64,000 nt of DNA from Amborella trichopoda (GCF_000471905.2 NW_006499435.1:328098-392097), one strand, 5' to 3'; positions 1 to 11,626 are shown, numbered from the stretch's first letter. Numbers and translations are program-made. Notes: generated by a model from the sequence alone, not told the origin.

Positions 1-40
1 TCTTCTCATTGGGGCACACCTATAAAACAATATTAAAAAT

Positions 41-121
41 ATTTTTTCGATAAAATATAATGACCAAAATACCCCTCGAATCTTTCAGGGATATTTTGAT
101 CATTTTATTTTATTGAAAATT
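41..121. repeat. Short AT-rich inverted repeat
   Basis: Two arms, about 43-78 and 88-121, are imperfect reverse complements around the shared core ACCAAAATACCCCT / AGGGATATTTTGAT, with a loop of about 10 nt. It may be part of a small foldback element. No target duplication was found and the family is unknown. Confidence 0.35.
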
Positions 122-1026
122 TTGTTTTTATATTTTTTGTTAGTGCGAGTTTAATAGAGGATTGGACGTATAAAATTTGGTGTCAAAATAGTTTATAAAA
201 TAAAAATAAAAGTAAAATAGTGTAGAGACATGACATTGTGATTTGGGCAATCTTAACCCTCCATTTAGAATAGATGGTTAGATAAGGGGAAGTATATAAG
301 TTTTATGTTGTAGGGGAAGCATTGAAAGCTTGTGCATTTTTTAGAGCCTAAATATCAATAATATGTCCTTTTAAATGTCCTAAATTTGAATGGACACGTA
401 CTCAATTTTTTGACAACCAAATCTAAGTGTCAAAAAACTCGAAGTCCAATTTCCAGAATAATCATCGGGTGATTTTTAAGTATAAAATCCTCCTAGTTGC
501 TTCCTCCCCCGAATGGGTATGTAGACATTACGTGCTCCCGCAGGAGCATATGTGTTGGTATCTTTAGTAAGGAAATGTTTGTATTATATTGGAAATGGGT
601 GATTAGTAGTAACCACATAATAATTGTTAGATTATAACTAATCTCTAATTTCAGATAAGAACCACCAAAACAGAGAGGGAGAGAAGAAGTGATCAAGAAG
701 GATGGAAAGTAAATTATCATCCCAGAATCAATGGAAACAACAACCAAGTTTGTTGGGTCATCACTGTCCAATCAATGGATCAAAAACAATGGCAATTAAC
801 ACAACCCACAAATCAATAGCCTGCAAGATCCACTATCCCTCCTCACCATTCATTCATTGATTGAACGACGACGATGAGTATGATTTCCCCATAAACCATG
901 GATTACGGTGTGCCCTCCCTTGCCTTCAAGATGCATTTTCTTTTCTAAATTTAATTGTTTTATTTGTTTATATTTTAGAAAGGCCATCATGATGATGATA
1001 CTTGTCTATTTTTCATTTGTGAGGAC
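122..1026. other. Intergenic, no gene seen
   Basis: AT-rich DNA with only short reading frames that look random. A phrase near 528-550 (gctcccgcaggagcata) recurs in the diverged repeats near 24.9 and 25.5 kb. I see no gene. Confidence 0.5.
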
Positions 1027-1235
1027 CGGTGTTCTTAAACGGGCCGAGTCCACTCGGGCCAGCCCCAGTTACTCAGACTTTACAGGGTGCCGAGACCATG
1101 AAAAACGGCCGTTTCTTATATTTTAATATTATTTTGTGCATGGACTAGGATGAGTGTATCTCCACACTCTGTATAAATGACTCCAACTCGAACCTTGCCA
1201 AGTCCCAAGCCCCGAGCCATGTTTTTGAAACATTG
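1027..1235. mobile_element. hAT-like MITE, degenerate
   Basis: The left end (CGGTGTTCTTAAAC followed by GGGCCGAGTC) and the reverse complement of the right end (CAATGTTTCAAAAACATGGC followed by CTCGGGG) resemble each other. They also resemble the CAGTGTTTTAAAAA-type termini of other hAT-like repeats here (40015, 26309). No clear 8-bp target duplication was seen, so this is an old or misjudged copy. Confidence 0.35.
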
Positions 1236-1328
1236 TGCAAAACTCAATGCGATAATCCGAACCTTGAAAAGTGTACAATGACAAAGAAAATCCCCTCTCT
1301 CTCTCACGTGAAAGTTTTAAGAAAAGAG

Positions 1329-1433
1329 TTCGGGCTTAATTGGTTAGCGCTTGATGATTTGCAACGCAACATCCTAGGCTCAATTCTTACCAAAGGCTAG
1401 AGCCCTCTCCCCAATGACTCACCAAAAAAAAAA
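1329..1433 (+). mobile_element. tRNA-derived SINE-like element
   Basis: A Pol III A-box-like stretch (GCTTAATTGGTTAGCGC, about 1333-1350) is followed about 30 nt later by a B-box-like stretch (GGCTCAATTCTTACC, about 1377-1391). The unit ends in an A-run at about 1423-1433. This order is typical of plant tRNA-derived SINEs. Flanking duplications are not evident. Confidence 0.45.
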
Positions 1434-1435
1434 GC

Positions 1436-2060
1436 CTTCGTTTTGGTCATATAATGAACTACATTTCTTCTTTTTTTCTTTTTTTTTTGGTCATAGAAAC
1501 ATTGGTCATATAATTTTTTGAAAAAAATTAGTATAAACTAGAATGTAGTTGAATTATGATTCCGTGGAAGGTCACGCATTAAATAGTCCAAATTCCAACC
1601 TGATCCAATAAAAATAATAAATAAAACACCATTCTGGATCATCAATTATACAAATATTTTTTTTTGATCTGGACTTATGTGACATCTTGCCTTCTAAACA
1701 ATGGCAAGCATATATAACTGATGCAGTCAATGCTAACATAACCAGAAAGTTCAGCCCCAACAACATATCAAGCTTTTATGAAAGTGAGAGCTATGTAACA
1801 TGGATACGGCCCATTTGTCAGCAATAATTTCATAAAATTTATATGAAGCTCGCACAGTATATATCATATTCGGTATGAAGCTCTAAATGTAAGCTCAACT
1901 CTTGATTCAAGCGGAGCCTATGAGACTTAAAGAGTTATTAGTGATAAGTTTACTATTATAGGCCCAATGGGTGAACACTTACATACAACAAATATTTACG
2001 TATAGAAAAACACTCTAAAGGAAATAGAAATGACCTTTTGTAAAGTGTTATAATATTCAA
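1436..2060. other. Intergenic, no gene seen
   Basis: AT-rich sequence with poly-T/poly-A runs and no reading frame of recognisable family. Confidence 0.5.
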
Positions 2061-2069
2061 TTTAAAATA

Positions 2070-2269
2070 GAAAAATAATCCTACAGGACTTTCTCCCATC
2101 TATGTATGTAAAACCTCGAAGGATCATCATTAAATTTGGCATAGATCTATAGAAAAGTCAAGTCCTACACCCATGTGCTAACTTTTCTAGAGATCCATGC
2201 CAACTTTAATGGTGATCCTTTGGATTCCTACACACATGGGTTGGAGATGGTCTTATAGAATCATTACTC
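2070..2269. mobile_element. Mutator-like foldback MITE, family B, copy 1
   Basis: Exactly 200 bp, close to a full-length palindrome: most of the left half is the reverse complement of the right half. It is flanked by the identical 9-bp direct repeat TTTAAAATA (2061-2069 and 2270-2278), the duplication size of Mutator-like elements. It has no coding capacity. Copies 2 (16298-16497) and 3 (46048-46247) have the same length and layout. This copy is the most diverged, since its left end has lost the GAGTAATGATCC start seen in the others. Confidence 0.8.
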
Positions 2270-2278
2270 TTTAAAATA

Positions 2279-4246
2279 ACTCAATTTACCCATGATTCAG
2301 TCATCATCATCGTCTTCTTCTTCTTGTTGCTGCTGTTGGGTGTCTGGCGCTACGTGGATAACAAAATAACATGCAGATGGACGAATGAATTGTATATTTT
2401 GAATTATATCATGCACAACAAGGATATTCCTATTTCATGAAGAGCTTGGGCTCGAGTTAATATTAGCAAGCCTACATCTCAAGTTTGATTCTTACTTTTC
2501 TCTTTTTGGGATTTACAATAGATTATATTCCTACTAGCCATACTTTTGAAGCCAGATATGCCTAAATATTCATGTGAACAAAAATCACATGAACAAAAGT
2601 CTGTAAATCATGCTATTATATAATTTCAGTCCAAAGTATTTTTTTCAAATCATAAATTGGCCATCTGATCAGAATGTTTCTTATAATTTAAAATATTTCA
2701 ATTTCTTTCCTTTTAATCTACTTACTTAAAAGTAGATATTAAATTCTAAATACATAATATACTTTATTATGAATCAATAATAAAGTGTGTTCTTTAACGG
2801 AACATATTAGGCAATACTTTTATGCACGGATGGTTGATGTAAAATAGTGCAAAAGTTGAATACTATGTATCTTGGTGTTTTGTTATATAATACACTTGTA
2901 GATTACACCAGGTATAAGATAGATATGTGTTTTCATGCAATTTTGAAGCTGACCAAACTAATCAAAATCTGATATGTCTGATATCATGTCTAACATTAAT
3001 ATTTAAAGAGCCGAGAGAGGTGTTTCCGTCAAAATCAGATCTACAGATAAATAAGCCTTAAAGAGCTATTCTTTTCAGATCGGCAACCGAGTTGGCTTAG
3101 GTAGTGTAAAATTCGGAAGAAACAAAAGTAAAAGAAAACAATAATAACATGACTACCAAAATAATAAAATTAAATGGTGATAAAATTAAATAAAGCAATC
3201 AAACAAGATAAAATATAGAAAATAAAACAATAAAAAAAGAAGAAACCTAGGCACCCTTTCGTAGATTTTTCTAAAATTTGATATCTTTTATTTTTTGGGG
3301 GCCAATTTTGATTAAAAAAAATCGGTTTAACAAATCTTGTAATTCTCACTCGAACCTGCGTATTGTGGGTGATTTATTTTCCTATGCTCAGGATTTTGGA
3401 TTTGTAAGGATATTTAGCTTACTAAAATAGGATATCCTGAATCTTTTGCATATTCTGAGAATGTTTAGGGTTGGACTATGGTAAGGTTGACTGTAGTTCA
3501 GTGTGTCCTATATTGTATTTGAATAGTGTGATCCAGGGTATGTGTATTCATAGATAAGATTAAATTTGAAAAGATGTCTACATTATGGTGGCAATAAATC
3601 TTGAGTTTCATAATGACATGAATGGTAGTAGTTAGTGGTTCAAAACTTTAATCGTAGAGCAGATCGTTCACCAAAAATAACATTGGGGATTGCTAATTTT
3701 GATCATTATTTTTATTTCTATATTTAACATTTTTTTACTTTAATAAAATGTGATGAAGATAGCAATCTCACTAAGTTGTAGTTTAAATTTTAGTGTATGG
3801 GGCATATAAACTTGTCATTCCTTTGGTGAGCTTTTGACTTTTAATTTGGAATCATATACTTTTGATATGATAGGTTTTGGAATAACATGCTTTTATTGTG
3901 ATAAGTTTTTATTTTTTCTTTTTTTTTTTGTTGAAGTCTTACTCATTTCTCTATATAACTTGAAGCTATTTTGTGAGACTAACATTCAAAAACTAAAAAT
4001 TGAAGATAAGTTTGTTTAGCGAGAAAAACTGGTGATTATATTAAACCACATAATATGTTTGGGTATTGGAGGAGACTAAAGAAGTATATCTCACTTTCTT
4101 TCATAACTTTATAACTAAGTGGCCAAAGAATAGATCTTCACGGGTTTGGAGTAGGATGAGTGATATATTTTGTTTTGATAAAATGAATTTCATTATTTAG
4201 TCATCTTGCACGTCTATTTATTAATAAAATAAAAATAGCAATTATA
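2279..4246. other. Intergenic AT-rich DNA
   Basis: About 2 kb of AT-rich DNA with no family-like reading frame. A tRNA-like phrase near 2440-2510 (AGTTTGATTCTTACTT as a possible B box) is too weak to call a SINE. Confidence 0.5.
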
Positions 4247-4255
4247 TTAATAAAA

Positions 4256-4540
4256 GAGAAGAGTTTATATAGAGCCCAGGCTCTACACAATCAAATTTGA
4301 GCTCACCTCAAATTTGATGCTCGAATATCATCAACTTGATTATCTCGACGTCAAGATGCATGTACATGAGAAAAAAAATGGATTTCAAGTTTTGAAAATA
4401 ATGCATCTTGTCATGCATTTTTTGGACCATCAATTTTCAATATTTTCAAGTGTTCATAGATCTACTCGATCTATATTATTTTTTGAAAGGTGGGCTCTAA
4501 TTGGATTGTTTAGAGCCTTGGCTCTATACAAACTATACCC
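4256..4540 (+). mobile_element. Mutator-like MITE, family A, copy 1
   Basis: The 285-bp element has inverted ends of about 35 bp. The left end reads AGTTTATATAGAGCCCAGG and the reverse complement of the right end AGTTTGTATAGAGCCAAGG. It is bounded by a perfect 9-bp direct repeat TTAATAAAA (4247-4255 and 4541-4549). The 76-codon frame inside it recurs in other copies only because the repeat recurs, so it is not a gene. Related copies lie at 14813, 43321, 46441, 47160 and 62325. Confidence 0.8.
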
Positions 4541-4549
4541 TTAATAAAA

Positions 4550-5824
4550 TATTTATTTATGATTAATGATTAATAGTTTTATAGAAAAAATGCAATCATG
4601 AATTTTATTTCTTCTACTTTAAATTTTTTGTGATCCATGACTAATGATAATTATTTTTTAAGCAGATAAAAACAATATACATTTTTTTGGCCAGTTTAGC
4701 AGCAGACGTTCTAAATAAAAAAAATCCTAAATTTACGTAAAAATTTCAAAAAAACAAATCCTAAAATTTTCTTGAACATATATAAAAATAAGAACATGGC
4801 ACAATCGATAACTCAAAACACGTGCAAAGCACGTACTCTTTGCTAGTACTTTAGAATGTTGAACTTATGTCTAACACTTTAGAAAGTTAAAAAATTGTAG
4901 TAATATTACTTCCGATGGCCCAAGAAAGAGATCTCAAACTCCATTCTTACACACAGTAAGGGCCCCAATCCCCAGTGAATTCATCATCATCGTCGTTTCT
5001 TTTCTCAAGTAAATGGGATTGGCTTGTACGTCTAGGATTCATGATAAGTTTTTGACAAATTTTTACGTTACCAAACGCCTTTACCTGGGTATGGGACAAG
5101 CTAAGGTAAAATTTACGATCCTCACCGTTCTTAAAAAAATTTATGTCTAACACTTAAGAAAGTTAAAAGGTCAAGAGAAAGAGTTCTCGAACCCACTAAA
5201 ATACCCCAAAAACAAAAAACTTTCCAAAGTTAAAGACTTTTTCTTGTCCCATGTTTTTGAACTCTCTGTAGAAATTCCTAGGATTTTTTTGAATTGTGCA
5301 CACAAATATATCATGTCACAAAGGCCAATTTTGAGAGGTATTTCTAATACTGGTGTCTACTTCATGATCTAACACACATCAGTGACAGCACTCTCCCCCC
5401 TTTCTCATAGACAATAACATTTTTTTCATAGCCAAGGAAAGCTAGCCAACGTAAACTGCCAATAGAAGTGGCCGAAATTACTCATCAGTGACCGATTACT
5501 AGACAGTTCATGTCAAACAAGTTCATGTCAAACAAGTTAATGCGTGGGGACTGCTACTAATTGACCAAGTTTGAAGCTACCAAGAAACCAATCTAAACCC
5601 ATCAAGCAAACTATCACTAAAAATTCCATCAGCTCAAATCTAAACCCATCAAGCAAACCATAATAACCACTATGAATTCAAAGACAAGGTAAACTACTTA
5701 ATTTGACTATAATTTCTGTATTCAGATCAAGCAAACCACAATAACCACTAAAAAATCCCTCACCCCTTTTGTTTGGGGTGAACAAGGTAAAACTACTCAA
5801 TTTAACAATGACTTGTGTGTTTAT
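4550..5824. other. Intergenic; possible LINE 3' remnant
   Basis: Mostly AT-rich. On the minus strand at about 4963-5110 a stretch ending in a (GAT)n run resembles the 3' end layout of the RTE-type LINE at 56790-57152, but similarity is patchy. No gene is seen. Confidence 0.35.
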
Positions 5825-5945
5825 CAGGTGTTCATTCTCAGTTATTCTCGGTATGACAATAACTTCTGAGAAAACAGGTGTTCATTTCTCAGGTGTTCTT
5901 GCTATGACAATAACTTCTTTGTTTCTCACCTGTTCTCGGTATGTT
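5825..5945. repeat. Short tandem repeat, about 55 bp x 2
   Basis: The phrases CAGGTGTTCATT and TATGACAATAACTTCT recur two to three times in the same order. This is a local duplication with no coding sign. Confidence 0.5.
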
Positions 5946-6396
5946 AATAAGGCTGAAGAATCAGATTTGATAGGCTTTGGTGTAAAAGAGAAGTGAAGTT
6001 CAATTCTTACTGAAAATATAAGAGAAAATCAAACACACCAAACTAACTATATCAGAATAGCTATATCCAGGAACCAAGTAATCTCGTTCTCTCCAAAAAA
6101 TATATATTATAAACTTCTTTTTCTATAGTTAACAAAGTTCTCAAACACAAAGAATTGTGTAATCGAAGGTTGAAGACCGATTAAAGCCTTTTCTCCAACT
6201 AATGCCTCAGTAATGCTCACATATCCACATCAATAAAATTTCAATGATATGTAGTAACAATTCTGTTAAGTGATTCATCGTGGCTTGCTGATTTCTAGCT
6301 ACACCACATAGTTTGATGATAAATGTGATATTCTTTAGCTTTGGAAGCATTTTCCATGGACTAGAGGTCTCTTGATTAGAATGTTTCTTCTCGAAA

Positions 6397-6489
6397 TCCA
6401 TTACATCATCACTATCAGGAGTCTAGATCCATTACATCATCACTATCAGGAGTCTAGATCCATTACATCATCACTATCAGGAGTCTAGA
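6397..6489. repeat. 31-bp tandem repeat, three units
   Basis: Three consecutive near-identical 31-bp units (6397-6427, 6428-6458, 6459-6489), each beginning TCCATTACATCATCACTATC. A decayed partial unit follows at about 6520-6590. Confidence 0.85.
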
Positions 6490-6639
6490 TTCAACTAAAT
6501 CAAATGGATTAAGAGTCTCTATTACATCATCACTACCAGAAGTTTAGATTCAACTAAATCAAATAGATTAGGAGTCCCTTGATTAGAATGTTTCTTCTCT
6601 TCTCGGAGTCCATTATCATTAGGACCAGGAGAATGTTTA

Positions 6640-7440
6640 TTCTCGGAGTCCATTACATCAAAAGGATGTTTCTTCTGCAACATACTTCTGCAACATAAAA
6701 CCTAATCAAGAAGAACAAAGTTATATTTCCTTTAAAATATACTTCAAACCTTATCACTAATAATATTCCAACAACAAAATAATGGAAGGGAAAGAAAAAG
6801 AGAAAAGAATGGAAGGAAAGAAAAAAACGAAATGTTTATTCTGAAACATAAAACCTAATCAAGAAGAACAAGGTCATATTTCCTTTAAAATATACTTCAA
6901 AATAAGGATTTTTCTGAGGATGTTCCAAACTTTTAACCTTTAAAATATACTTCAAAATAAAGATTTTTCCAAGGCTTCATAATGTTCCAAACAAGAAAAG
7001 AATGATCAAATGGACTAGGAGTCTCTTTATTAGAATGTTTATTCTCGGAGTCCATTACATCAGAAGGATGTTTCTTCTGCAACATAAAACCTAATCAAGA
7101 AGAACAAAGTTATATTTCCCTTAATATATACTTCAAAACCTTATCACTAATAATGTTACAGCAAGAAAATAATGGAAGGGAAGGAAAAAGGGAAAAGAAA
7201 GGAAGGAAAGGAAAAAACAAAATGTTTCTTCTGCAACCTAAAACCTAATCAAGAAGAACAAGGTCATATTTCCTTTAAAATATACTTCAAAATAAAGGTT
7301 TTTTCAAGGCTTGATAATGTTCCAAGGAAAAAAGAAAAGAATGGAAGGAAGGAAAAAACGAAATGTTTCTTCTCCGAGAAGAACAAGTTTATATTTCCCT
7401 TAAAATATACTTTAAAATAAAGATTTTTTCAAGGCTAAAC
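6640..7440. repeat. Tandem duplication of about 0.4 kb
   Basis: Two consecutive units with a period near 400 bp. Each starts CTCGGAGTCCATTACATCA (about 6642 and 7044), continues through AACCTAATCAAGAAGAACAA blocks and a GGAAGGGAAAGAAAAA purine block, and ends in TTTTTCAAGGCT-like sequence. The sub-blocks also repeat within a unit. Not coding. Confidence 0.7.
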
Positions 7441-9388
7441 ACTAGAAAAAAACACTTATCACCAACCAAACAAGAAAAGAAGGGAAGGGAAGGAAAAAAA
7501 AAATGAATGGGAAGAAAAAAAATAACACACAAAAAGGAAAAAAAAAAGAAGAAAAATAACTATTTTGAGGGGCAAATAAAGAAAAAAGACCCCAAAAAAA
7601 AAAAAAAAAAAGTTGAACTTCCCCAGTAGCCATGGTAGCAGTAAATTTCGACAAAAAAATAACTCAAAACCATACAGAGTATACTTATATAAGTAAGTGC
7701 TGAGGTTTATGCACATGGTTTGATAGTTTGCTATGATTTTCTTCAGCGTAGAAGCATTTTCCAATATTTGGATTTTACGAAATTAAATAGATCAGGAGTC
7801 TTCTAATTAGAAGTTTAGTTTTTTTCTTGGACGCAAAATCTAACAAAGAAAACAAGGTTATATTTCCCTGTCAATGAAGTGTAAAAGAAGATTTTGCCAA
7901 GGCTCTAGACAAGGAGAGCCATGGCTAGGCTAAGGCTGAGGCTTTCAAAAGATTCCATGTCAATTGGGTTCTAGCCCATAGCTTACTGGCATGAACCCAT
8001 TTAAGTCAAATCTCATGACTTAGTTCAAAACATGCTTAAGCTTACCCTTCTCCAAAAAAAAAGGAAAGCAAAAAATAGTAAAGAAAAGAAGCCACTGAAA
8101 AGCTAATAAAGAAGAAAGCACCACTGATATTTCCACCCCTTTTCTTAACACACAATAAATACATATGAGGGTTGGAGAATTCTATGGGATTTTCTGTATT
8201 CAAATCTTAAAAGCCTCTACTTCATGGAGGCAATGTCATATGAGAATGGGTGTCAGAGTAAAGAAATATCAATAATTCAACCACCTAAGCATGGCCTGTC
8301 CAAACAGAATGAACCACTCATCTCTCTTCTGTGTATGGCAGCTGGATCAGAGAATATTGTGCAAATACAATAAGACTATTTGAACTGCAATAACACATGG
8401 CAATATTAAATAAAGCCTCAACTGTAAGAAATTAAGAATGTAGATATGGATACCAGAAAACCAATGCCAGCAAAGTGGGTCATGTAAATCCAGCAAATGT
8501 TTTAAAATTCAGAATGTACAAAAAAGAAAATCAATTCTGGTACAGTGGGTCATGCCAAATCCAGGGAAGAGAGCATATTTCAGGTATTTGAGGCCAAGTG
8601 AGCATGGGAAAAGTTCTTCTTTTTTTTCTTTTTTCTTTTTTTTCTTTTTTCTTTTCTATTTTCTCACTCTAGGAAAAAAACAATTCATAGAGTTCTATTT
8701 TCTCACTCTAGGAGACCAACCAACAATTCAGATTTCATCCATACAGAGTTTTATTTCTCTCTCTACTATGACACAAATAAGTCCTTCACGCCAACATAAA
8801 TTACACAGAAAAACAAGGAAAAGAAAAAAGCAGCCATTTTTTCCGCTATATAACAACAAAAACCACAATTCAATAGAACAAGGAAGAATATAACAACAAA
8901 TGCCCAATAAACAAGAAGCCAAATAAACAAGAAGAAAATTACAGGGAATTAGCCTTTTAGAAAGACAAAAAATGATGAGAAGCAATCCTCTGAACACCTA
9001 GACTTTTATTTTCTCACTCTTAGAACACCCAAACAATCCATACATACAATCATTCCAACCTCAACTAAAAAATAAAACCAAAAAAATTTCAAAAAAACCA
9101 AACATTATTTTGCAATATAACAACAAATCCCAAAAAAAAACCCAAAAAATACAGAGAAAATTAAACTTACAGAGCGGGCACGATCCATACACCCAGAGAG
9201 AGAGAGCGCGAGACACAAGAATATGGTGATAACAACAAACCAAACCCTCCTTTCTCTCTAATCAAACCTAAGAGATACAGAGAGAAACAAATAACGACCA
9301 CCCAAAAGCCTAAAACCACCCAACCCCCTTCTCTACCCCGCCACAACCGGAAAACGGCCTAAACCTGCCGGAAAAACCCCAAACGAAA
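7441..9388. other. Intergenic, 3' side of the TCP gene
   Basis: AT-rich with purine runs and repeated TATTTTCTCACTCTAGG phrases (about 8655-8715, again near 9008). The last few hundred bases before 9389 probably include the 3' UTR of the minus-strand TCP gene. No separate gene is seen. Confidence 0.5.
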
Positions 9389-10114
9389 TCAACGGTGATC
9401 GTCGTCCCGGCGGCCAGAAGCCGACGGCTCAGATGACAGGGCAGCAAGTAAATTTAAATGCCCCTGCCCCACTAAAGGCTGACCTATGGGCAAATAATTG
9501 CCCAAGCGATTGGCCGAAATTTCAGGCGGCCCAAAGCTCCAAACTTGCCCAGATTCCGGCCGCGAGGGCAAGGCCCAGAAGGCGGCGCCACCCGCCGAGG
9601 GTGCAACAGGGGCATTTTGGTCTTTTGTGTCGTCGAGCCTCAGTCTCTTGCCCAATAAGAAAGGGGTATTTTGGTCCTTGAACGCGGGGGTAGCCTGGGA
9701 ATTGTGGTCCTTGAAAGAGACATTTATGTCCTTGGGGGCAGTGGCGGAGGCGGCGGAGGAGAAGTTTGCAGGAGTCGTCCCTGAGCCGGTGGCCGCGATT
9801 ATGGACGGCTCGGCTTGGCGGAGAAGCCACTCAATCGTCTGGCCGTCCGATTTGTGGCCGAGCTCTCGGGTTAGCTGGAACACACGGGCAGCGCATATTA
9901 TCGGCATGCGAATGCGGCGGCCCCGTCCGTCCACTTTGGAGTGGCGATCCTTGGACGGGGCCTTCTTTACAGAGAGAACATTTGATGATGCGCCCCCCTG
10001 GTTTTGATGGTGATGATGCTGCGCCCCTTGGCTTTGATGGTGATGGTGCTGCCTCTGTTGCTGTTGTTGGTCGGAGGAGGAGAGGGAGCCGTTGCCCGCG
10101 CCGTCCGCAGACAT
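9389..10114 (-). CDS. TCP7-like: Class I TCP transcription factor, TCP7/TCP21 type
   Basis: Single-exon gene of 241 codons. The TCP DNA-binding domain spans residues about 51-110: a basic region from KDRHSK (55) through GRGRRIRMP, then helix-loop-helix with [20 protein letters not shown] and [15 protein letters not shown]. The short class I (PCF) basic region and a Cys at domain position 20 (C74) are both as in class I proteins, where that Cys is reported to be redox sensitive. After the domain come TTPANFSS, an LGKRLR patch and the C-terminal GNYLP...[10 protein letters not shown]...RRDDD block, all as I recall for Arabidopsis TCP7/TCP21. The N-terminus holds Gln and His runs. Family members are nuclear and bind GTGGGNCC-type sites to control cell growth and clock-linked genes. 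The ATG at 10114 gives the usual length of about 240-250. It is divergent from the frame at 11339. Confidence 0.95.
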   Translation of the reverse strand: MSADGAGNGSLSSSDQQQQQRQHHHHQSQGAQHHHHQNQGGASSNVLSVKKAPSKDRHSKVDGRGRRIRMPIICAARVFQLTRELGHKSDGQTIEWLLRQAEPSIIAATGSGTTPANFSSAASATAPKDINVSFKDHNSQATPAFKDQNTPFLLGKRLRLDDTKDQNAPVAPSAGGAAFWALPSRPESGQVWSFGPPEISANRLGNYLPIGQPLVGQGHLNLLAALSSEPSASGRRDDDHR

Positions 10115-11060
10115 GGCTGGCCGCAGCTGATTTCCTCCCTCTACGATATTTCTCTAAGTTCTCTATCTAGACTGCTTCTCTCCTTTGGTGGTTCTTGGTG
10201 GCTTTCTCTCTCTACAGTTTCTCTCTCCAGTCTCTCCACACTGCTGCTGATTTTCTCTGGCTACAATTATCGTCACTCTACACTGCTTCTCTCTTTTGGT
10301 GGGGTGGTGGTGGTGGTGGCCTTTGGATTGATGGGTTGGGGATTGGGGTCGCCTCTTTATTCTCTCTTCTCCGCACCCCTTTGCTTGATATCTTACTGTC
10401 TCTTGGGGTTTCAGTGTATTCCTCTCTCCTCTCTCCTCTCCTGTGTTTGATCTCACTTCTGGGGTTTCAGTGTATTCCTCTCTCCTCTCTCCTCTCCTGT
10501 GTTTGATCTCACTTCTGGGGTTTCAGTGTATTCCTCTCTCCTCTCTCCTCTCCTGTGTTTGATCTCACTTCTGGGGTTTCAGTATGTTTCGCTCATGTGG
10601 GTCTCTGTTTTTCTCTCTTTTCCTGTGGGTTTCACACTACGTTGGGTGCTTCCTATTCTGTCTTGGTTCTCTCTCCTATTGAGCCTGAGATTTCTCTCTC
10701 TCTTGCTCTGATCTGTGGGGTTTACTCTCTCCAGTTGTTGGGGTCGGGCTCTCTCTTGTGGGGTTCCAGTTGTTGAGGTGGGTTCTCTCTCCTACTGGAT
10801 TTCAATTAATCACTCTCCATCCTCTCCAACCTCTGTTTCAAGCTTTGTGGTCTTCACTCTCTCTCTCTCTCTCAGGATAACTCCCACTAAGCTATCTCCA
10901 ATTTCTCTCTCTAAATGTGTAGTTCACATCTCGCGCTCTTTTCCGGGTTTCCATCCTCTCGTTAGGGTTTCTCTTTCTCTCTCTCTCTCTCTAAGACCTA
11001 ACTCGTTATCTTTTTCTTTTTACTTTCTCTCTCTAACTTTCTCCCTCTAAGGAAGGGAGG
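10115..11060 (-). promoter_or_regulatory. Polypyrimidine (GA-rich on gene strand) 5' region of the TCP gene
   Basis: Nearly 1 kb immediately upstream of the TCP start is dominated by CTCTCT tracts, i.e. GAGAGA on the coding strand. Plant BPC proteins bind GA repeats, so this is a likely promoter and 5' UTR. The regulator is inferred from composition only. The long plus-strand frames here (Leu/Ser-rich) are composition artefacts. Confidence 0.55.
10401..10583. repeat. 56-bp minisatellite, 3 units plus partial
   Basis: GGGGTTTCAG recurs at exactly 56-bp spacing (10405, 10461, 10517, 10573). Units 1-3 are almost identical, ending TGTGTTTGATCTCAC, and unit 4 breaks off after the first 14 bases. 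It lies about 290-470 bp upstream of the TCP start codon. The near identity points to recent expansion. Confidence 0.9.
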
Positions 11061-11338
11061 CTAATCATTGAGCGCGCTTGGCGGGTGGAGACCGTGGCAA
11101 GGCCACGTGGGCCTCATGGGACCGTGCGCTTCAGGCCAAGGCAACGCTGCGTGGGTTGCTTCCAGATAAAGCCACTCTCTCTCTCTTTAAATCCCAATCT
11201 CACCCTCTAAAAATCCATTTCTCTCTCTTCTTTTCATCTCTAAAACCCATTTCTCTCTCTCTCTCTCTCTCTAAAAGTCGATATTCAGCACGTGTCGGCT
11301 CGACGCAGCTCCTGCGAAACCCTAGCTTCAACCGTAAG

Positions 11339-11626
11339 ATGATTTGGACGGCTGAGATCAAGGGGAGGCGAAGGTCATTTGAGATATCGGGACCGTATGA
11401 TTACAATAGTGCGCGTGTTGATATCTCGGAATATCATGAGCGTTTAGTTTGCATGCCCTCGCAAGATCATACTGTGTATTATTACCTTCTTCAGGCAAAC
11501 GAGCTTCCGGGGAATGTTTTTTATTTTGAGATCAAGCTAATACTCAAGGAAAATTGTTTCACGCGGGCTGGATCGCATTTCTACATGTGCAGTCCAGAAA
11601 ATGTAAAGCATCCATCTTTTTTTTAG
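11339..11626 (+). CDS. Unrecognised exon-like frame, 3' end inside a Mutator-like element
   Basis: The ATG at 11339 follows a plant-leader-like AAACCCTAGCTTCAACCG. The frame runs 95 codons to 11626; it is also open upstream to 11078 in low-complexity CTCT sequence. About the first 70 residues (MIWTAEIKGRRRSFEISG... to about LILK) have balanced, protein-like composition. I do not recognise a family. From 11549 on, the reading frame lies in the inverted terminal repeat of the family C element, because the same sequence occurs inverted near 12180-12337. The last 25 residues are therefore element-encoded. It is most likely a first exon cut by the insertion, or a pseudogene. A GT donor-like AAAAT|GTAAAG near 11600 is also in the element. 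It could be a chance frame. Confidence 0.35.
   Translation: MIWTAEIKGRRRSFEISGPYDYNSARVDISEYHERLVCMPSQDHTVYYYLLQANELPGNVFYFEIKLILKENCFTRAGSHFYMCSPENVKHPSFF

Noticed and set aside
4314-4544. 76-codon plus-strand frame similar to frames at 47.3 kb and 62.5 kb
   Set aside because: The similarity comes from family A MITE copies; the frame is broken in other copies and has no coding signature.
4963-5110. Minus-strand stretch ending in a GAT run, possible LINE 3' end
   Set aside because: Only partial resemblance to the RTE end at 56790; too weak to call an element.
9433-10170. Plus-strand and other minus-strand frames over the TCP gene
   Set aside because: Shadows of the TCP coding sequence; only the 9389-10114 frame encodes a known domain.
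10004-11050. Several long plus-strand frames rich in Leu and Ser upstream of the TCP gene
   Set aside because: They arise from CTCTCT composition and the 56-bp repeat, and overlap in three frames without family character.
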